A stretch of 63,023 nt of DNA from Deltaproteobacteria bacterium (GCA_017303575.1 JAFLCL010000019.1:1-63023); one strand, 5' to 3'; shown: positions 1-9,300, counted from the first letter of the stretch. Numbers and translations are program-made. The notes: generated by a model from the letters alone, not told the origin.

Positions 1-62
1 GGAACAATGAGGACATCGTCGAAGGTGAGGGAATCAAATTTATTGAAAAGTTCTTCGTTCAT
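1..62 (-). CDS. guaB: IMP dehydrogenase, N-terminal fragment running off the left edge
   Basis: Only the first 20 codons are present. The translation starts MNEELFNKFDSLTFDDVLIV, and LTFDDVL(I/L)VP is the well-known opening of IMP dehydrogenase, which oxidises IMP to XMP in guanine nucleotide synthesis. The ATG at 60-62 follows a good Shine-Dalgarno (AGGAG, about 8 nt upstream). It lies downstream of purH on the same strand, which fits a purine operon. Base composition is much poorer in GC than the rest of the window, so it belongs to the foreign left-end segment. Confidence 0.82.
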   Translation of the reverse strand, partial: MNEELFNKFDSLTFDDVLIV

Positions 63-82
63 CGGGGAGTCTCCTTTTTAAT

Positions 83-117
83 AACGTGACAGTCACTTAT
101 AAAGTGACTGTCACGTT
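83..117. promoter_or_regulatory. Perfect 16-bp palindrome with 3-nt loop between purH and guaB
   Basis: Positions 83-98 (AACGTGACAGTCACTT) are the exact reverse complement of 102-117, with ATA between. It begins right after the purH stop and ends about 10 nt before the guaB Shine-Dalgarno. There is no T-run on either side, so it is not a classical intrinsic terminator. It could be an attenuating or mRNA-processing hairpin, or a dyad operator for a TetR-like repressor. The sequence does not decide which. Confidence 0.75.
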
Positions 118-125
118 GGCTTGAT

Positions 126-704
126 CTATTCGGCTTGTCTTTTCAAATACTCGTGAATAGCTGTGTCGTAATGTGCTGTGGAGGCGAAGCCTTTGATGGA
201 TAATTTCGTGCGCGTTTTGGCTGAGATGCCACCTGCTCGAAGTTCCTCCAAAACGGCAGCGTAATCGGATGGGTCACAAACAAGGGTGACTCGTTCGTGG
301 TTCTTTGCTGCAGCACGGATAAGAGTGACGCCGCCGATATCAATGTTTTCAATGGCATCGGCATGGGTGACATCTGGCTTGGCAATGGTCGCTTCGAATG
401 GGTAGAGATTGACCGCAACAAGGTCTATGTAATCCCAACCGAGGTTGAGAAGCTGTTGATGGTCTTCGTCGGTGGGGCGGGCGAGCAAGCCGCCGTGAAT
501 AGCGGGGTGCAGGGTTTTGACGCGGCCGCCAAGAATTTCGGGTGACTTGGTGTAGTCGGCGACTTCGGTTACTGGGATATTTTGTTCACGGAGCATTTTG
601 GCAGTGCCGCCAGAGGCGAGCAGAGTCCAGCCGAGAGAAGCGAGGCTTTGGGCAAATTCGATGAGTCCGGTTTTGTTGTGGACAGAGAGGATGGCAATAG
701 GCAT
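126..704 (-). CDS. purH: IMP cyclohydrolase domain of PurH (stand-alone, no AICAR transformylase domain)
   Basis: The 192-residue product matches the N-terminal IMP cyclohydrolase (MGS-like) domain of PurH, with LSVHNKTGL, the phosphate loop [21 protein letters not shown] and IHGGLLAR. This domain closes FAICAR to IMP, the last step of de novo purine synthesis. Bifunctional PurH is about 520 residues; here a TAG stop follows directly after the cyclohydrolase domain and guaB comes next, so the transformylase must be encoded elsewhere. The ATG at 702-704 has a Shine-Dalgarno (AAGGA) and lies 9 bp after the purN stop, consistent with an operon. Codon use is AT-richer than in the main contig. Confidence 0.85.
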   Translation of the reverse strand: MPIAILSVHNKTGLIEFAQSLASLGWTLLASGGTAKMLREQNIPVTEVADYTKSPEILGGRVKTLHPAIHGGLLARPTDEDHQQLLNLGWDYIDLVAVNLYPFEATIAKPDVTHADAIENIDIGGVTLIRAAAKNHERVTLVCDPSDYAAVLEELRAGGISAKTRTKLSIKGFASTAHYDTAIHEYLKRQAE

Positions 705-713
705 AAGAATTCC

Positions 714-870
714 TTATAGAGTTATAGGTTTTGAGAAGATCGATTTGAGGGTGTTTACAAGAAGGCGATGTTCAGTTTGGTGAATGCGAATTTCAAGGGA
801 TTCGAGCGTATCTTCTGCATAAATAGGGATAGTTTCGGTTGCAAGCACAGGTCCGTTGGCAGGGCTGAGT
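714..870 (-). pseudogene. purN: 3' end of phosphoribosylglycinamide formyltransferase (PurN), 5' part missing
   Basis: About 50 codons remain. The translation GPVLATETIPI followed by DTLESLEIRIHQTEHRLL matches the conserved C-terminus of PurN (GPxxxxxxxPV...DT...L..R(I/V)...EH.L). PurN transfers a formyl group to GAR early in purine synthesis, which fits purH and guaB downstream. The 5' part is replaced, in frame, by an unrelated SseB-like coding sequence of far higher GC. I read it as a fragment truncated at an assembly join; a real gene fusion is much less likely. Confidence 0.7.
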
Positions 871-890
871 GATCCAGGCGGCGGCGTGGG
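855..890. other. Composition break: probable chimeric contig junction
   Basis: To the left the DNA is AT-richer and encodes an ordinary purine operon. To the right third codon positions are almost all G or C, as in the remaining 62 kb. The break falls inside one open reading frame, between an SseB-like N-terminal part and a PurN C-terminal tail, two families that are not known to be joined. The exact base cannot be placed; 855-890 covers the change. Confidence 0.75.
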
Positions 891-1385
891 CGCTCGCACC
901 GCGGCGATGCCGGGCTCCGACTTGCGCGACACCGCGGCCATCAAGCTCGACTCCACACGCCCCGTGGCCGCGAAAGGCCCGCCGGCAGACTCGCGTCGGT
1001 TCTGTGTGAGCAGCGGCTCGAGCTCGTCGCGCGAGATCTCGAGGGAGTGCTCGCTCGTGATGTCCACGACGACGAAGCCCAGGCTCTTCTCGTGCGCGTA
1101 GCCGAACGCGGCGCGCGCGCCGATCTCCTTGTGCGCGATGCCGCCGCTCGGCGTGAGCCAGCCGAAGCGCTGTGCGGCCTCGGTGAGCTCGGCCTCCGAC
1201 GTGAACACTGGCAGCGCTGCGAGCCCCGTGCTGTTCACCAGCGTGCGATAGCCCTCGACGCCCTCCCACGGCACGACCCACAGCGTGCGCTGCGAGAGAG
1301 CGACCATCGCGTCGACCTTGGCCTGACCGCCCGCGCTGGCATCGGTCAGGAGGCGCTTGAGGGCCTCGTTCTGTCGTTCCGTCAT
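871..1385 (-). CDS. SseB-like protein, 3' end lost at the junction
   Basis: About 170 residues are present. The stretch around residues 34-75 (LWVVPW, a GYRTLVN segment, LPVFTSEAELTEAA) follows the pattern of the SseB N-terminal domain, a small alpha/beta fold of uncertain role named after a protein linked to enhanced serine sensitivity. Start is the ATG at 1383-1385. It reads in the same direction as, and lies 134 bp downstream of, the sensor-kinase gene. The C-terminus is unknown because the frame runs into PurN-like codons at the junction. Confidence 0.55.
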
Positions 1386-1519
1386 TCCCGGGCCTCGTCT
1401 CCTCGGCGCGCTTGCGGCGATGGAGAATTCGTTGTTCCGGAAATGCTAGCCCGACCGCTCCGTGTCCCCGCAACTTTCGCGCAGCGGGCCGTGACTTTCC
1501 CGCCTGTCGGCTTACGCCG

Positions 1520-2929
1520 TCACTCCGCCGCTTCGCGCGTCGCCGGGCGGTTCGCGGGGAGATCGTCGGGCCGCGAGACCACAGAGAACGACACGCGCGC
1601 GCCCGTCACGCGGCCGTCCTCGACCACGTTCTCCGCCCACGCCCGTCCGCCGTGCGCCTGCGCGATGCGCGACACCAGCGAGAGGCCGAGCCCGAGCGAC
1701 TGGTGCGCCGCCCCTGCGCGATGCTCCCCTCGGTAGAAGGGATCGAACACCCGCTCGATCTCGTTCGGATCGAAGCCTGCGCCGTGGTCGAGCACGCTGA
1801 ACACGATCTCACGCTGGCTCCCAGCGCCTCCGCGTGTCGCCACCTCGAGCTTGACCGCGCCCTCGCCGTAGCGGCGCGCGTTCTCGAGCAGGTTCGCGAG
1901 CGCGCGACCGATCAGCGTCGCGTCACCCGAGAAGGCGATCGAGTCCTCGTCGGACGCGAGCAGCTCGAGCGACAGGCCCATGCGCTCGAGCGCGCGCGCC
2001 CCGAGATCGAGGCCCTCGACGGTGCGCATCGACAGCGTATCGAACGAGAGCCGAGAGCTCGCCAAGAGCTCGCCCACCAGATCGTCGACCTCGAGGATCT
2101 CCTTCTCCAGCTCGTCGACGAGCTTCGCGTCGGTGCCCGAGTCCCGCGCCATCTCGAGGAGGATCCGCAGGTGGCCCAGCGGCGTTCGTAGCTCGTGCGA
2201 TACGGCCGCGAGGAGCTCGCGCTGATCCTCCAATTGCTGCTGGATGCGCCCTGCCATCTCGTTGATGGAGTTGCCGAGCACCCGGATCTCGCCCACACGG
2301 TGCCGCGGATCGAGCTCGACACGGGCGGCCAGGTTTCCTTCTCCGATCTCGCGCGCGACGCTCGCGACCTGACCGATCGGCTTCGCGATGCGGCGCGCGA
2401 TCACGCCCGCGGCCGCCCAGAGCGTGCAGCCCGCCACCAGGAACGCGAGCGCGATGAGGCCCCACGGCTTCACCTCGTGGCGAGCGCAGATGCCCACCTC
2501 GCCGCGCAGCGGACCACCGTCGATCGCGACCGGCGCGACGAAGTGGGGCGTGCCCTCGCAGCGCAGCGGGCCGTAGTCGCCCATCGGGATGCCGTTCGGG
2601 TCGAGCAGTCGGATGCCGACGTCGAGCTCCTCCGCCATCGCGTTCGCGAGTGCGCCGCGCCGCGCGGGCTCGTCCCACACCTCCGCGAAGCGGTTCCCCA
2701 CGAAGGTCTGGAGGCGCATGTACTGCTCGCGCGGATCGCGCTCTGCTGGAAAGAACAGCGAGAGCACGATCACGACGGTCGCGCCGGTCATCACGATCGA
2801 GGCGCCGAACCACATGAACAGTCGACGGTGCAGGCGACTGCGCACGTAGTGCTGCACCGCCGCGATCGGCGCGCGCCGCGCGATCTCGTCTTCGCTCTGG
2901 CAGTACGGATGGTGGCGGCGAAAGCCCAT
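1520..2929 (-). CDS. Membrane sensor histidine kinase (CpxA/EnvZ type)
   Basis: This 469-residue kinase has two membrane segments (about 38-61 and 156-178) flanking a roughly 95-residue periplasmic domain, then a HAMP linker (178-232). The H-box VSHELRTPL has phospho-acceptor His245. The ATPase domain has the N-box NLLENARRYG (Asn350), G1 DHGAGF, F-box FDPFYRG and G2 LGLGL. It would autophosphorylate and pass the phosphate to the regulator encoded 9 bp upstream. All elements are present, so it should be active. Together with the CpxP-like gene it forms an envelope- or metal-stress module; the signal is not evident. Confidence 0.92.
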   Translation of the reverse strand: MGFRRHHPYCQSEDEIARRAPIAAVQHYVRSRLHRRLFMWFGASIVMTGATVVIVLSLFFPAERDPREQYMRLQTFVGNRFAEVWDEPARRGALANAMAEELDVGIRLLDPNGIPMGDYGPLRCEGTPHFVAPVAIDGGPLRGEVGICARHEVKPWGLIALAFLVAGCTLWAAAGVIARRIAKPIGQVASVAREIGEGNLAARVELDPRHRVGEIRVLGNSINEMAGRIQQQLEDQRELLAAVSHELRTPLGHLRILLEMARDSGTDAKLVDELEKEILEVDDLVGELLASSRLSFDTLSMRTVEGLDLGARALERMGLSLELLASDEDSIAFSGDATLIGRALANLLENARRYGEGAVKLEVATRGGAGSQREIVFSVLDHGAGFDPNEIERVFDPFYRGEHRAGAAHQSLGLGLSLVSRIAQAHGGRAWAENVVEDGRVTGARVSFSVVSRPDDLPANRPATREAAE

Positions 2930-2938
2930 CGCTCTACC

Positions 2939-3649
2939 TCAGGCGGCCGGGACCAGGCCGTCCTTGGACAGCACGTAGCCGACGCCGCGCACCGTCTTGA
3001 TGCGCGCCTGGTCGTCGTCTCCGATCTTCTTGCGGAGACGCGAGATGTGCACGTCCACCGTGCGCTCGCCGACCACCACGTCGTCGCGACCCGCCTCTGC
3101 GAGCAGCGCGTTGCGAGGGATCACGCGACCCGCACGACGAAGGAGGGCCGCGAGGATGTCGAACTCGAGGCCTGTGAGCTCCACGGCTTTTCCGTCCACG
3201 GTGACCTCGCGCGTGCCCACGTCGGCGGTGATGCCCGCTGCCGAGAGCTTCTCGCCCGTGGTGTCGGGTGCCACACGACGCAGCACCGCGCGGATGCGCG
3301 CCAGCAGCTCACGCGGCCCGAACGGCTTGGCGACGTAGTCGTCCGCGCCGAGCTCGAGCCCGACGACACGATCCGTCTCGTCGCCCCGCGCGGTCAGCAT
3401 GATGACGGGGATGTTCGACTCGAGGCGGATCCGCCGGAGCACCTCGAGCCCGTCGATGTGGGGCATCATCACGTCGAGCAGCACGGCGTCGTAGCCGTTG
3501 CCCGAGCTGGTCGATGCGTTGGGGCGCAGGAGCTCGAGCCCGTGCTTGCCGTCGGACGCGTGGGTCAGCGTCACTCCGTTCTGCGCGAGGTAGCCCTCGA
3601 GCAGCTCGGAGAGACGCTTGTCGTCGTCGATGAGGAGCAGGCGGATCAT
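2939..3649 (-). CDS. OmpR/CpxR-family response regulator
   Basis: The 236-residue protein has a receiver domain (1-120) with the acidic pocket DDD8-10, phospho-acceptor Asp59 in LLDVMMP, Thr86 and Lys108 of DDYVAKPF. A winged-helix DNA-binding domain follows (about 135-230), with ERTVDVHISRLRKKI and KTVRGVGYVL typical of OmpR-class regulators. A short Ser/Gly/Asn-rich insertion (about 43-52) sits before the phosphorylated Asp and is slightly unusual. It is co-directional with the kinase (9-bp gap) and the two small envelope genes before it. It probably regulates this operon and cell-envelope genes. Confidence 0.93.
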   Translation of the reverse strand: MIRLLLIDDDKRLSELLEGYLAQNGVTLTHASDGKHGLELLRPNASTSSGNGYDAVLLDVMMPHIDGLEVLRRIRLESNIPVIMLTARGDETDRVVGLELGADDYVAKPFGPRELLARIRAVLRRVAPDTTGEKLSAAGITADVGTREVTVDGKAVELTGLEFDILAALLRRAGRVIPRNALLAEAGRDDVVVGERTVDVHISRLRKKIGDDDQARIKTVRGVGYVLSKDGLVPAA

Positions 3650-3661
3650 GGGTCGCCGATG

Positions 3662-3892
3662 TTACTCGCTGACGCGCGTGACGTCCTCGACGCTCGCGGT
3701 TCGTTCTCCGCGCTCGTCGTAGACGCGATGCGCCGAGCGCGTGCAGATGTCCGAGACCCGGTTCTCGAACGCGTGACGTCGCGCCTCGTGGTGCTGTGCG
3801 CAGTGACCGAGGTGAGCGAAGCCGGAGGCGAAGCCGCCCACGGTGCCGAGGGAGAAGACGACGACGAGGAACGCTCGCTTGATGGGATGCAT
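3662..3892 (-). CDS. Small exported or membrane-anchored protein
   Basis: 76 residues. After a basic start (MHPIKR) there is one hydrophobic segment (about 7-25) that can act as a signal peptide or anchor. The rest is polar and His-rich (HLGHCAQHHEARRH) with two Cys. The start has a strong Shine-Dalgarno (AGGAGAG). It sits between the CpxP-like gene and the response regulator, with only a 12-bp gap to the regulator, so it is probably co-transcribed. The His/Cys content would suit metal binding, but that is inference. I do not recognise a family. Confidence 0.6.
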   Translation of the reverse strand: MHPIKRAFLVVVFSLGTVGGFASGFAHLGHCAQHHEARRHAFENRVSDICTRSAHRVYDERGERTASVEDVTRVSE

Positions 3893-3944
3893 GAAGAGAC
3901 TCTCCTGAAAGAGATGGGTGTTGTCGGGGCGAAGGCGCGAGTGA

Positions 3945-4571
3945 CTAGTTGCGGTAGGGGCCTCCGCCGAAGAAGCCGCCGCCCTGGCGGTCGAGCATGT
4001 CGGCGAGCGTCTTGCGCTGATCCTCGTCGAGCGCCTCGGTCACCTTCGCGAGCGCGCCGAAGAAGGTCGTGCGCATCGTGCGCAGGGCCTCGTCGTGACG
4101 CGCGTAGAGCGCGCCCATCTGCGTCTCGTCGATGTTGCCCGCGCGGATGGCGGCCGCGATCTCGCGGCGGCTCGCGTCGAGCTCGCCACGGCCCCCCTTC
4201 ATCGCCTCACGCACCTCGTCGTAGGCCTGACGGATCACCTTCTCCTGACCCGGCGTGGTGTCGAGGCGCTCGAACACCCAGCGCAGGCCGAACGCGTTGC
4301 GTCCGCGCTCTGCCCAACCACCGTGGCCCCAACCGCCGCGACCCTCACCGCGCGACTCCCAGCCTCCGTCGCGACCGCCGTGGTGACCCCAGCCTCCGCC
4401 GTGGCCCCAGCCGCCGTGATGACCGCCCCCGCCGTGGCCGCCGTGCCAGCCATGACCGCCGCCACCCCAGCCCCGTCCACCGCATGCGCCCATGCGGCCG
4501 TAGCCGCGACCCGCGCGCAGGACCTTCACCAACCCGACCAGACTCAACGCACCGATGACGAATCCGAACAT
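3945..4571 (-). CDS. CpxP/ZraP-like periplasmic stress sensor with Gly/His-rich N-terminus
   Basis: 208 residues. A hydrophobic N-terminus (1-20) is followed by a long Gly/His/Trp-rich tract (about 25-90), then a helical domain (about 95-195) with the Spy/CpxP-like pattern of two LTxxQ-type turns (DTTPGQEKVIRQ and LDEDQRKTLADML). Family members are periplasmic chaperones or metal sensors that restrain a Cpx-type kinase. Gene order fits: it is the first gene of the operon, before the regulator and kinase. The start has a strong Shine-Dalgarno (GAGGAGG). The His-rich tract could bind Zn, Cu or Ni; the helical-domain call is good, the metal idea is inference. Confidence 0.75.
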   Translation of the reverse strand: MFGFVIGALSLVGLVKVLRAGRGYGRMGACGGRGWGGGGHGWHGGHGGGGHHGGWGHGGGWGHHGGRDGGWESRGEGRGGWGHGGWAERGRNAFGLRWVFERLDTTPGQEKVIRQAYDEVREAMKGGRGELDASRREIAAAIRAGNIDETQMGALYARHDEALRTMRTTFFGALAKVTEALDEDQRKTLADMLDRQGGGFFGGGPYRN

Positions 4572-4740
4572 GCTGCCTCCTCGTCGCGTCTCCTCGACTG
4601 CGAGGTGGCGACGAGGTCCAGCATGCGGAGGTCATGTGAAGGGTCCTCCCCGCGGCCGATGAAGAAACGTGGCATCCGCGATCCACCGACCCGCCAGCCC
4701 ATTTGCCAGGACAAAGGCGTTCGTCTACGAAGCGCGCCTC

Positions 4741-5829
4741 ATGCCCTCTCGCCTCGGCCCCGTTTCACGCGCGCTCGCCTCGATCGCGCTCGTCACGGTC
4801 GCGGCGTGCGGCGCATCGCAGCAGGGTCCTGCGCTCAGCTATGGCGAGAGCGCGCGTCGCGACTACGAGCGCGCGCTCGGCGCCTACCGCGACAACGACT
4901 GCCTCACCGCCACGCCGCTCTTCCAGCACGTGCGCCGCGAGTACCCGTACAGCCGCTACGCCGCGCTCGCGGAGCTGCGCGCCGCCGACTGCGAGCTCGA
5001 GCAGCAGCACTACAGCGAGGCGATCCGTCAGTACCGCTCGTTCATCCGCGCGCGCCCCACGCACGCCGACCTCGACTACGCGCACTTCCGCGTGGCCGTC
5101 GCCTACTTCCGGCAGATCCCGCAGGACTTCTTCCTCTCGCCGCCGCGCGAAGAGCGCGACCAGGGCCCCACGCGCTCGGCGCTGCGCGTGATCGAGCGCT
5201 TCGTGCGCGAGTACGAAGACAGCGAGCACGTCGCCGAAGCGCAGCGCATGCAGCGCGACGTCCTGGCGCTGCTCGCGCGCCACGAGCTGTTCGTCGCGGA
5301 CTTCTATCTCTTCCGTGATCGCCCGCGCGCCACCATCTCGCGCATCGAAGGGATGCTCGAGGACTACCAGGGCTCGGGCCTCGAGCCGCTCGCGCTGGTC
5401 TTGCTCGGTCGCACGTACCTCCACATGGGCGAGCCCGATCAGGCGCGCGTCGCCTTCGAAGACGTGGTCGCGCACTACGGCGAGAGCGGCTTCGCAGCGC
5501 AGGCGCGCAACTTCCTCGAGCGCATGGACCGAGGCGCCGCCACGGTGGACGAAGGCGAGCCGCCCGCGCCCGAGCCCCAGCCGGAGATCGATCCCGACGC
5601 GGAGCCCATCGAAGAAGAGGCGCTCCCCGAGCCCGAGCCCGACGACGGCGATCAGAGCGCGACCATCACCGAGCCCACGGGCGTGGTGGTGGACGAGCCC
5701 GTCGAGACGCCTCCCGAAGAAGAAGACGACGAAGACGACACGTCGGTCCGCGACACCAACGATCCGCCCACCGGGCCCGATCGTCCGCGCGCGCCGGAGC
5801 CGGATCGGCCGCAGGGCCAGACCCCGTAG
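4741..5829 (+). CDS. bamD: Outer-membrane assembly lipoprotein BamD with acidic C-terminal extension
   Basis: 362 residues from the ATG at 4741, chosen because it gives a clean lipoprotein signal (LVTVAAC, lipid Cys at 23). BamD is the TPR lipoprotein of the BAM complex that inserts beta-barrel proteins into the outer membrane. TPR repeats cover about 35-260, including the typical YPYSRYA, YSEAIRQYRSFI and the VAYFRQIP motif. A long Pro/Glu/Asp-rich tail (about 265-362) is not found in ordinary BamD of about 245 residues. It is divergent from the CpxP-like operon, a sensible pairing of envelope functions. Confidence 0.88.
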   Translation: MPSRLGPVSRALASIALVTVAACGASQQGPALSYGESARRDYERALGAYRDNDCLTATPLFQHVRREYPYSRYAALAELRAADCELEQQHYSEAIRQYRSFIRARPTHADLDYAHFRVAVAYFRQIPQDFFLSPPREERDQGPTRSALRVIERFVREYEDSEHVAEAQRMQRDVLALLARHELFVADFYLFRDRPRATISRIEGMLEDYQGSGLEPLALVLLGRTYLHMGEPDQARVAFEDVVAHYGESGFAAQARNFLERMDRGAATVDEGEPPAPEPQPEIDPDAEPIEEEALPEPEPDDGDQSATITEPTGVVVDEPVETPPEEEDDEDDTSVRDTNDPPTGPDRPRAPEPDRPQGQTP

Positions 5830-5835
5830 CGTCGA

Positions 5836-6120
5836 TCAGATCACGAGCAGGCCCGCGTCGGCGCACTCGCGCGCGATCTGCGTGGCCGAAGGCACCGTGT
5901 CCTCGAGCCCCAAGCGTCGCGCGATCTCCCGCGCCGCGCCGCGCACCTCGCGCATCGAGGGCACCGGGCTCGCGACGTCCGAGGTGCGACAGCGCGCCCA
6001 CGCCAGCCGCCACGCCGCGAGCACGAGCGATCCCGCGTCGCGCAAGAGCGCCTGGTGCGCGTCGCGGTGCGCGGCCCAGAACAGCAGCCACTCGTTCGGC
6101 ATCTTCTCGATGGACGGCAT
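5836..6120 (-). CDS. Hypothetical 94-residue protein
   Basis: Start is the ATG at 6118-6120 with a very good Shine-Dalgarno (AAGGAGGG) 6 nt before it. The upstream in-frame extension has shadow-like composition and was left out. The product is soluble and helical, with WLLFWAAHRDAHQALL near the N-terminus. No family is recognised. It ends 6 bp from the bamD stop, converging with it, so it is a separate transcript. The 244 bases between it and the glycosyltransferase must hold both divergent promoters. Confidence 0.65.
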   Translation of the reverse strand: MPSIEKMPNEWLLFWAAHRDAHQALLRDAGSLVLAAWRLAWARCRTSDVASPVPSMREVRGAAREIARRLGLEDTVPSATQIARECADAGLLVI

Positions 6121-6364
6121 GGGACCCTCCTTCGGCGTGCGGATGAGACCGGGGCGTCGCGCCCTCTCTTGGCCCTTCGGATGGTGAGGTTCCTCGTATG
6201 AGGGAGCCGGCGCAGAAGACGCAACTTTTCGACGAACCACCCCTCCGAGGGCCTGTCGGGGAACACGGCTCGCGCTCGATCCCGTTCGACGTGCGGCGAT
6301 CGCGTGGCGCGTACTAAGCTCCGCCGCCTTTTCGCCTGACGGCGCACGCGGGCCAGGACTTCGA

Positions 6365-9300
6365 ATGAGCGAGCAAGAGAAGAAGGACGTGGAGACCGAC
6401 ACCCCGTCCGAGACCGAGACGTCCAACGCCGACGCCGCGAAGGCCGACGCCACGAAGGCCGACGCCGCGAGCGCCGACGCGAAGGCCGACGATGCGAAGG
6501 CCAGCGACCCTGCGCACGAGATCGGTGCGAAGGCCGCGGCCTCGTCCGACCTCGAGCACGAGATCGGCGCGCCGCCGTCGCGTCCCGCCACCTCGGACCT
6601 CGCCGCGTCTGCCGAGTCGGAGCTCACGCCAGGTCCCGCGCCCACACCGCCGGCGCCCACGGTGCCCCTGGCGCCTGCCGCGCCCGCGCGTCCTCGCCGC
6701 ACGCCCGCGCAGATCGGTCGCGGCGTGTTCCTCACCCTGCTCGGCCTCGTCCCGCTCTTCACGATCATGGCGCTCGATCACCAGATCGCGCGCGGACCGC
6801 TGTGGGGGATCCTCTCGACGCTCGTGCTCGCGGTCGGCGTGCTCGATCTCGTCGGTCTCTTCACGCCCGCCCACGTCGACCTCGACGCCGCGCGCCCGTG
6901 GCGCGAGACGTGGATCGCGCCGGAGAAGGGCGAGCCCATGTTCCTGGCGCCCGTCGTCGCGATCCCGGTCGCCGCCCTGCTCGTCATCGGCGGCGCGCTC
7001 TTCGCGAGCTGGTCGGCGCTGCCGTGGATCATCCTCGCAGCGCTCGGCTGCCTGGTGCCTGCGGCGCTGCGTCGGCCGGGTCTTCTCGTCTTCACGTTCG
7101 GCTCCGCGATCATCCTCCCGTTCCTCGGCACCATGGGCCTCTGGGATCCGTGGGAGACGCACTACGGCGAGGTCGCCCGCGAGATCCTCTCGCGCGACGA
7201 CTGGATCAGCACGTGGTGGGCGCACGAGGAGTGGTTCTTCTCCAAGCCCATCTTCATCTTCTGGGTCGAGTCGCTCTCGATGGGCGCGCTGGGTGTGGGC
7301 TTTCAGCCCGACATGATGCTCTCGCCCACGCCCGAGCTCGCGCACCCCGAGTGGGCGATCCGTCTGCCGCACTACCTCGAGTCGATCGTCGCGATCGTCG
7401 CGGTCTACGTCGCGATCTCGCGCAACTTCGGCAAGCGCGCGGGCGCCCTCGCGAGCGTGGTGCTCGTGACGATGCCGCACTTCTTCTTCCTGTCGCACCA
7501 GTCGATCACGGACATGCCGTTCGTCTCGACGATGACGATCGCGATGTCGTTCCTCATCCTCGCGATCTCGGAGGACCCCGAGCGCGAGGTGCGCGGCGTG
7601 CGCTTCGGCAACGTCGTCCTCTCGTTCCAGCACCTCGTCGCGTTCGGTCTCGTGGCGCTGATCACGCCGCAGGCGCTCTACCTCGTGAGCCGCAACGTCA
7701 CGCTGGTCGAGGGCGGCTTCGCGTGGCACCGCGATCAGTTCTGGTTCGGCTCGGGCGGCGGAAACGCCGGAAATCCGGGCAATCCCGCGCTCCGCGAGAT
7801 GTTCCCCGCCTACGAAGGTCCGTTCGCGCAGCCGACCGCGCAGGGCCTCTACTGGCTCATCGGCCTCGGCGTGTTGCTCTACTTCCTCCGCAAGGAGCGG
7901 CGCGCGCAGGCCTTCGCGATGTTCGGCTTCTACGTGTTCTGCGCGCTCTCGTTCATGGCCAAGGGCATCCCCGGCTTCGCGCTGCCGGGCCTCGTGGCGC
8001 TCTTCTTCCTCCTCGGCAGCAAGCGCTGGGCGCTGCTCCTCGAGGGACGTCTTCGCGTCGCGCTCGGTATCGTGACGGTGCTCTCGGTCGGTGGGCCTTG
8101 GTACGTGGCGATGTACATCCGCCACGGCTCGGCGTTCACCGATCGCCTGCTCATCCACGATCACATCAACCGCCTCACCGCGGGCGTGCACGGCGACACC
8201 GGCAGCGCCGAGTACTTCTTCGAGCAGCTCGGCTTCGGCACCTTCCCGTGGATCGCGATGGCGCCGCTCGCGATCGGCGCGTGGGCCTTCTACGCGCGCC
8301 GCGACAACGCGAGCGCCGAGGAGCGCAGGAAGAGTGACGTCGCGATGCTCGTCGGCCTCTGGGGCACGAGCGCGTTCGTCCTCTTCTCCGCGATGACGAC
8401 GAAGTTCCACCACTACATCTTCCCGGCCGTGCCGCCCGCGGGGATCTTGATCGGCCTCGCGCTCGAGCCGCTGTGGGCGCAGGCCACGACCCATCGTTGG
8501 AAGAACGCGCTCGGCACGGTGATCGCCGCCCTCGCGCCGCTGCCCGCGGTGCTCGGTGTGGGCGGCCTCTGGGGCGATCTGCGCGGCATCGCGCCGCGCG
8601 TGATCGACGGCGAGGTGCTCACCGGACAGCAGCTCCGCGACTGGGTCACGCAGCACCCGCACCCGAGCTCGTACGCATGGGCCGGCGCCGCCGCATCGAT
8701 CGCGCTCTTCGTGATCGCGTGGCGTGTGCTGCGCCCCGCGCAGGGCGAGACGCTGCCCGTCGCCCAGGCGCAACCGCTCGCGATGACGGGCGTGTTCACC
8801 TCGCCCGCGCTGCCGGCCGCAGGCGTCGGCCTCGTCGCGGCCACGGCGCTCGTCGGCGTGGTCGGTCGCGATCTCTCGTGGGCCACGGACTCGCGTCCGT
8901 TCGGCTACGAGCGGCTCATCCACCTCTTCGTCTACAACTACCAGCGCAGCTGGCCCGACCAGTACGACTACCGCCCGATCCTCACGGGCTTCGCGATCGC
9001 AGCGGGCGTGCTGATCGGCCTCGCGGCGCTCTCGTTCTTCCGGGCCACCGCGCTGCGCGCGCTCGTCGGCCTCGCCTTCTCCTTCGCGGTCTGGGGCCTG
9101 GACGTCTACCTGCCGGATCTGTCGCCGCACTGGGGACAGCGCAGCCTCTTCGCGCCGTACTACGAGCGCCGCACGGGCCCCGAGGAGCGCGTGATCGCGT
9201 GGCAGATGAACTGGAAGGGCGAGAACTTCTACAGCGGCAACGCTTGCTACATCTTCGTCGACCTCGACACACGCGCGCTCACCACGTGGGCCGGTGAGCA

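Noticed and set aside
714..1385. A genuine SseB-PurN fusion protein
   Set aside because: The composition changes exactly where the family changes, and the downstream genes are a foreign purine operon, so the frame is best explained by a join artefact.
2195..4558. A 787-codon plus-strand frame opposite the two-component operon
   Set aside because: Antisense to four well-supported genes and rich in Arg/His; shadow.
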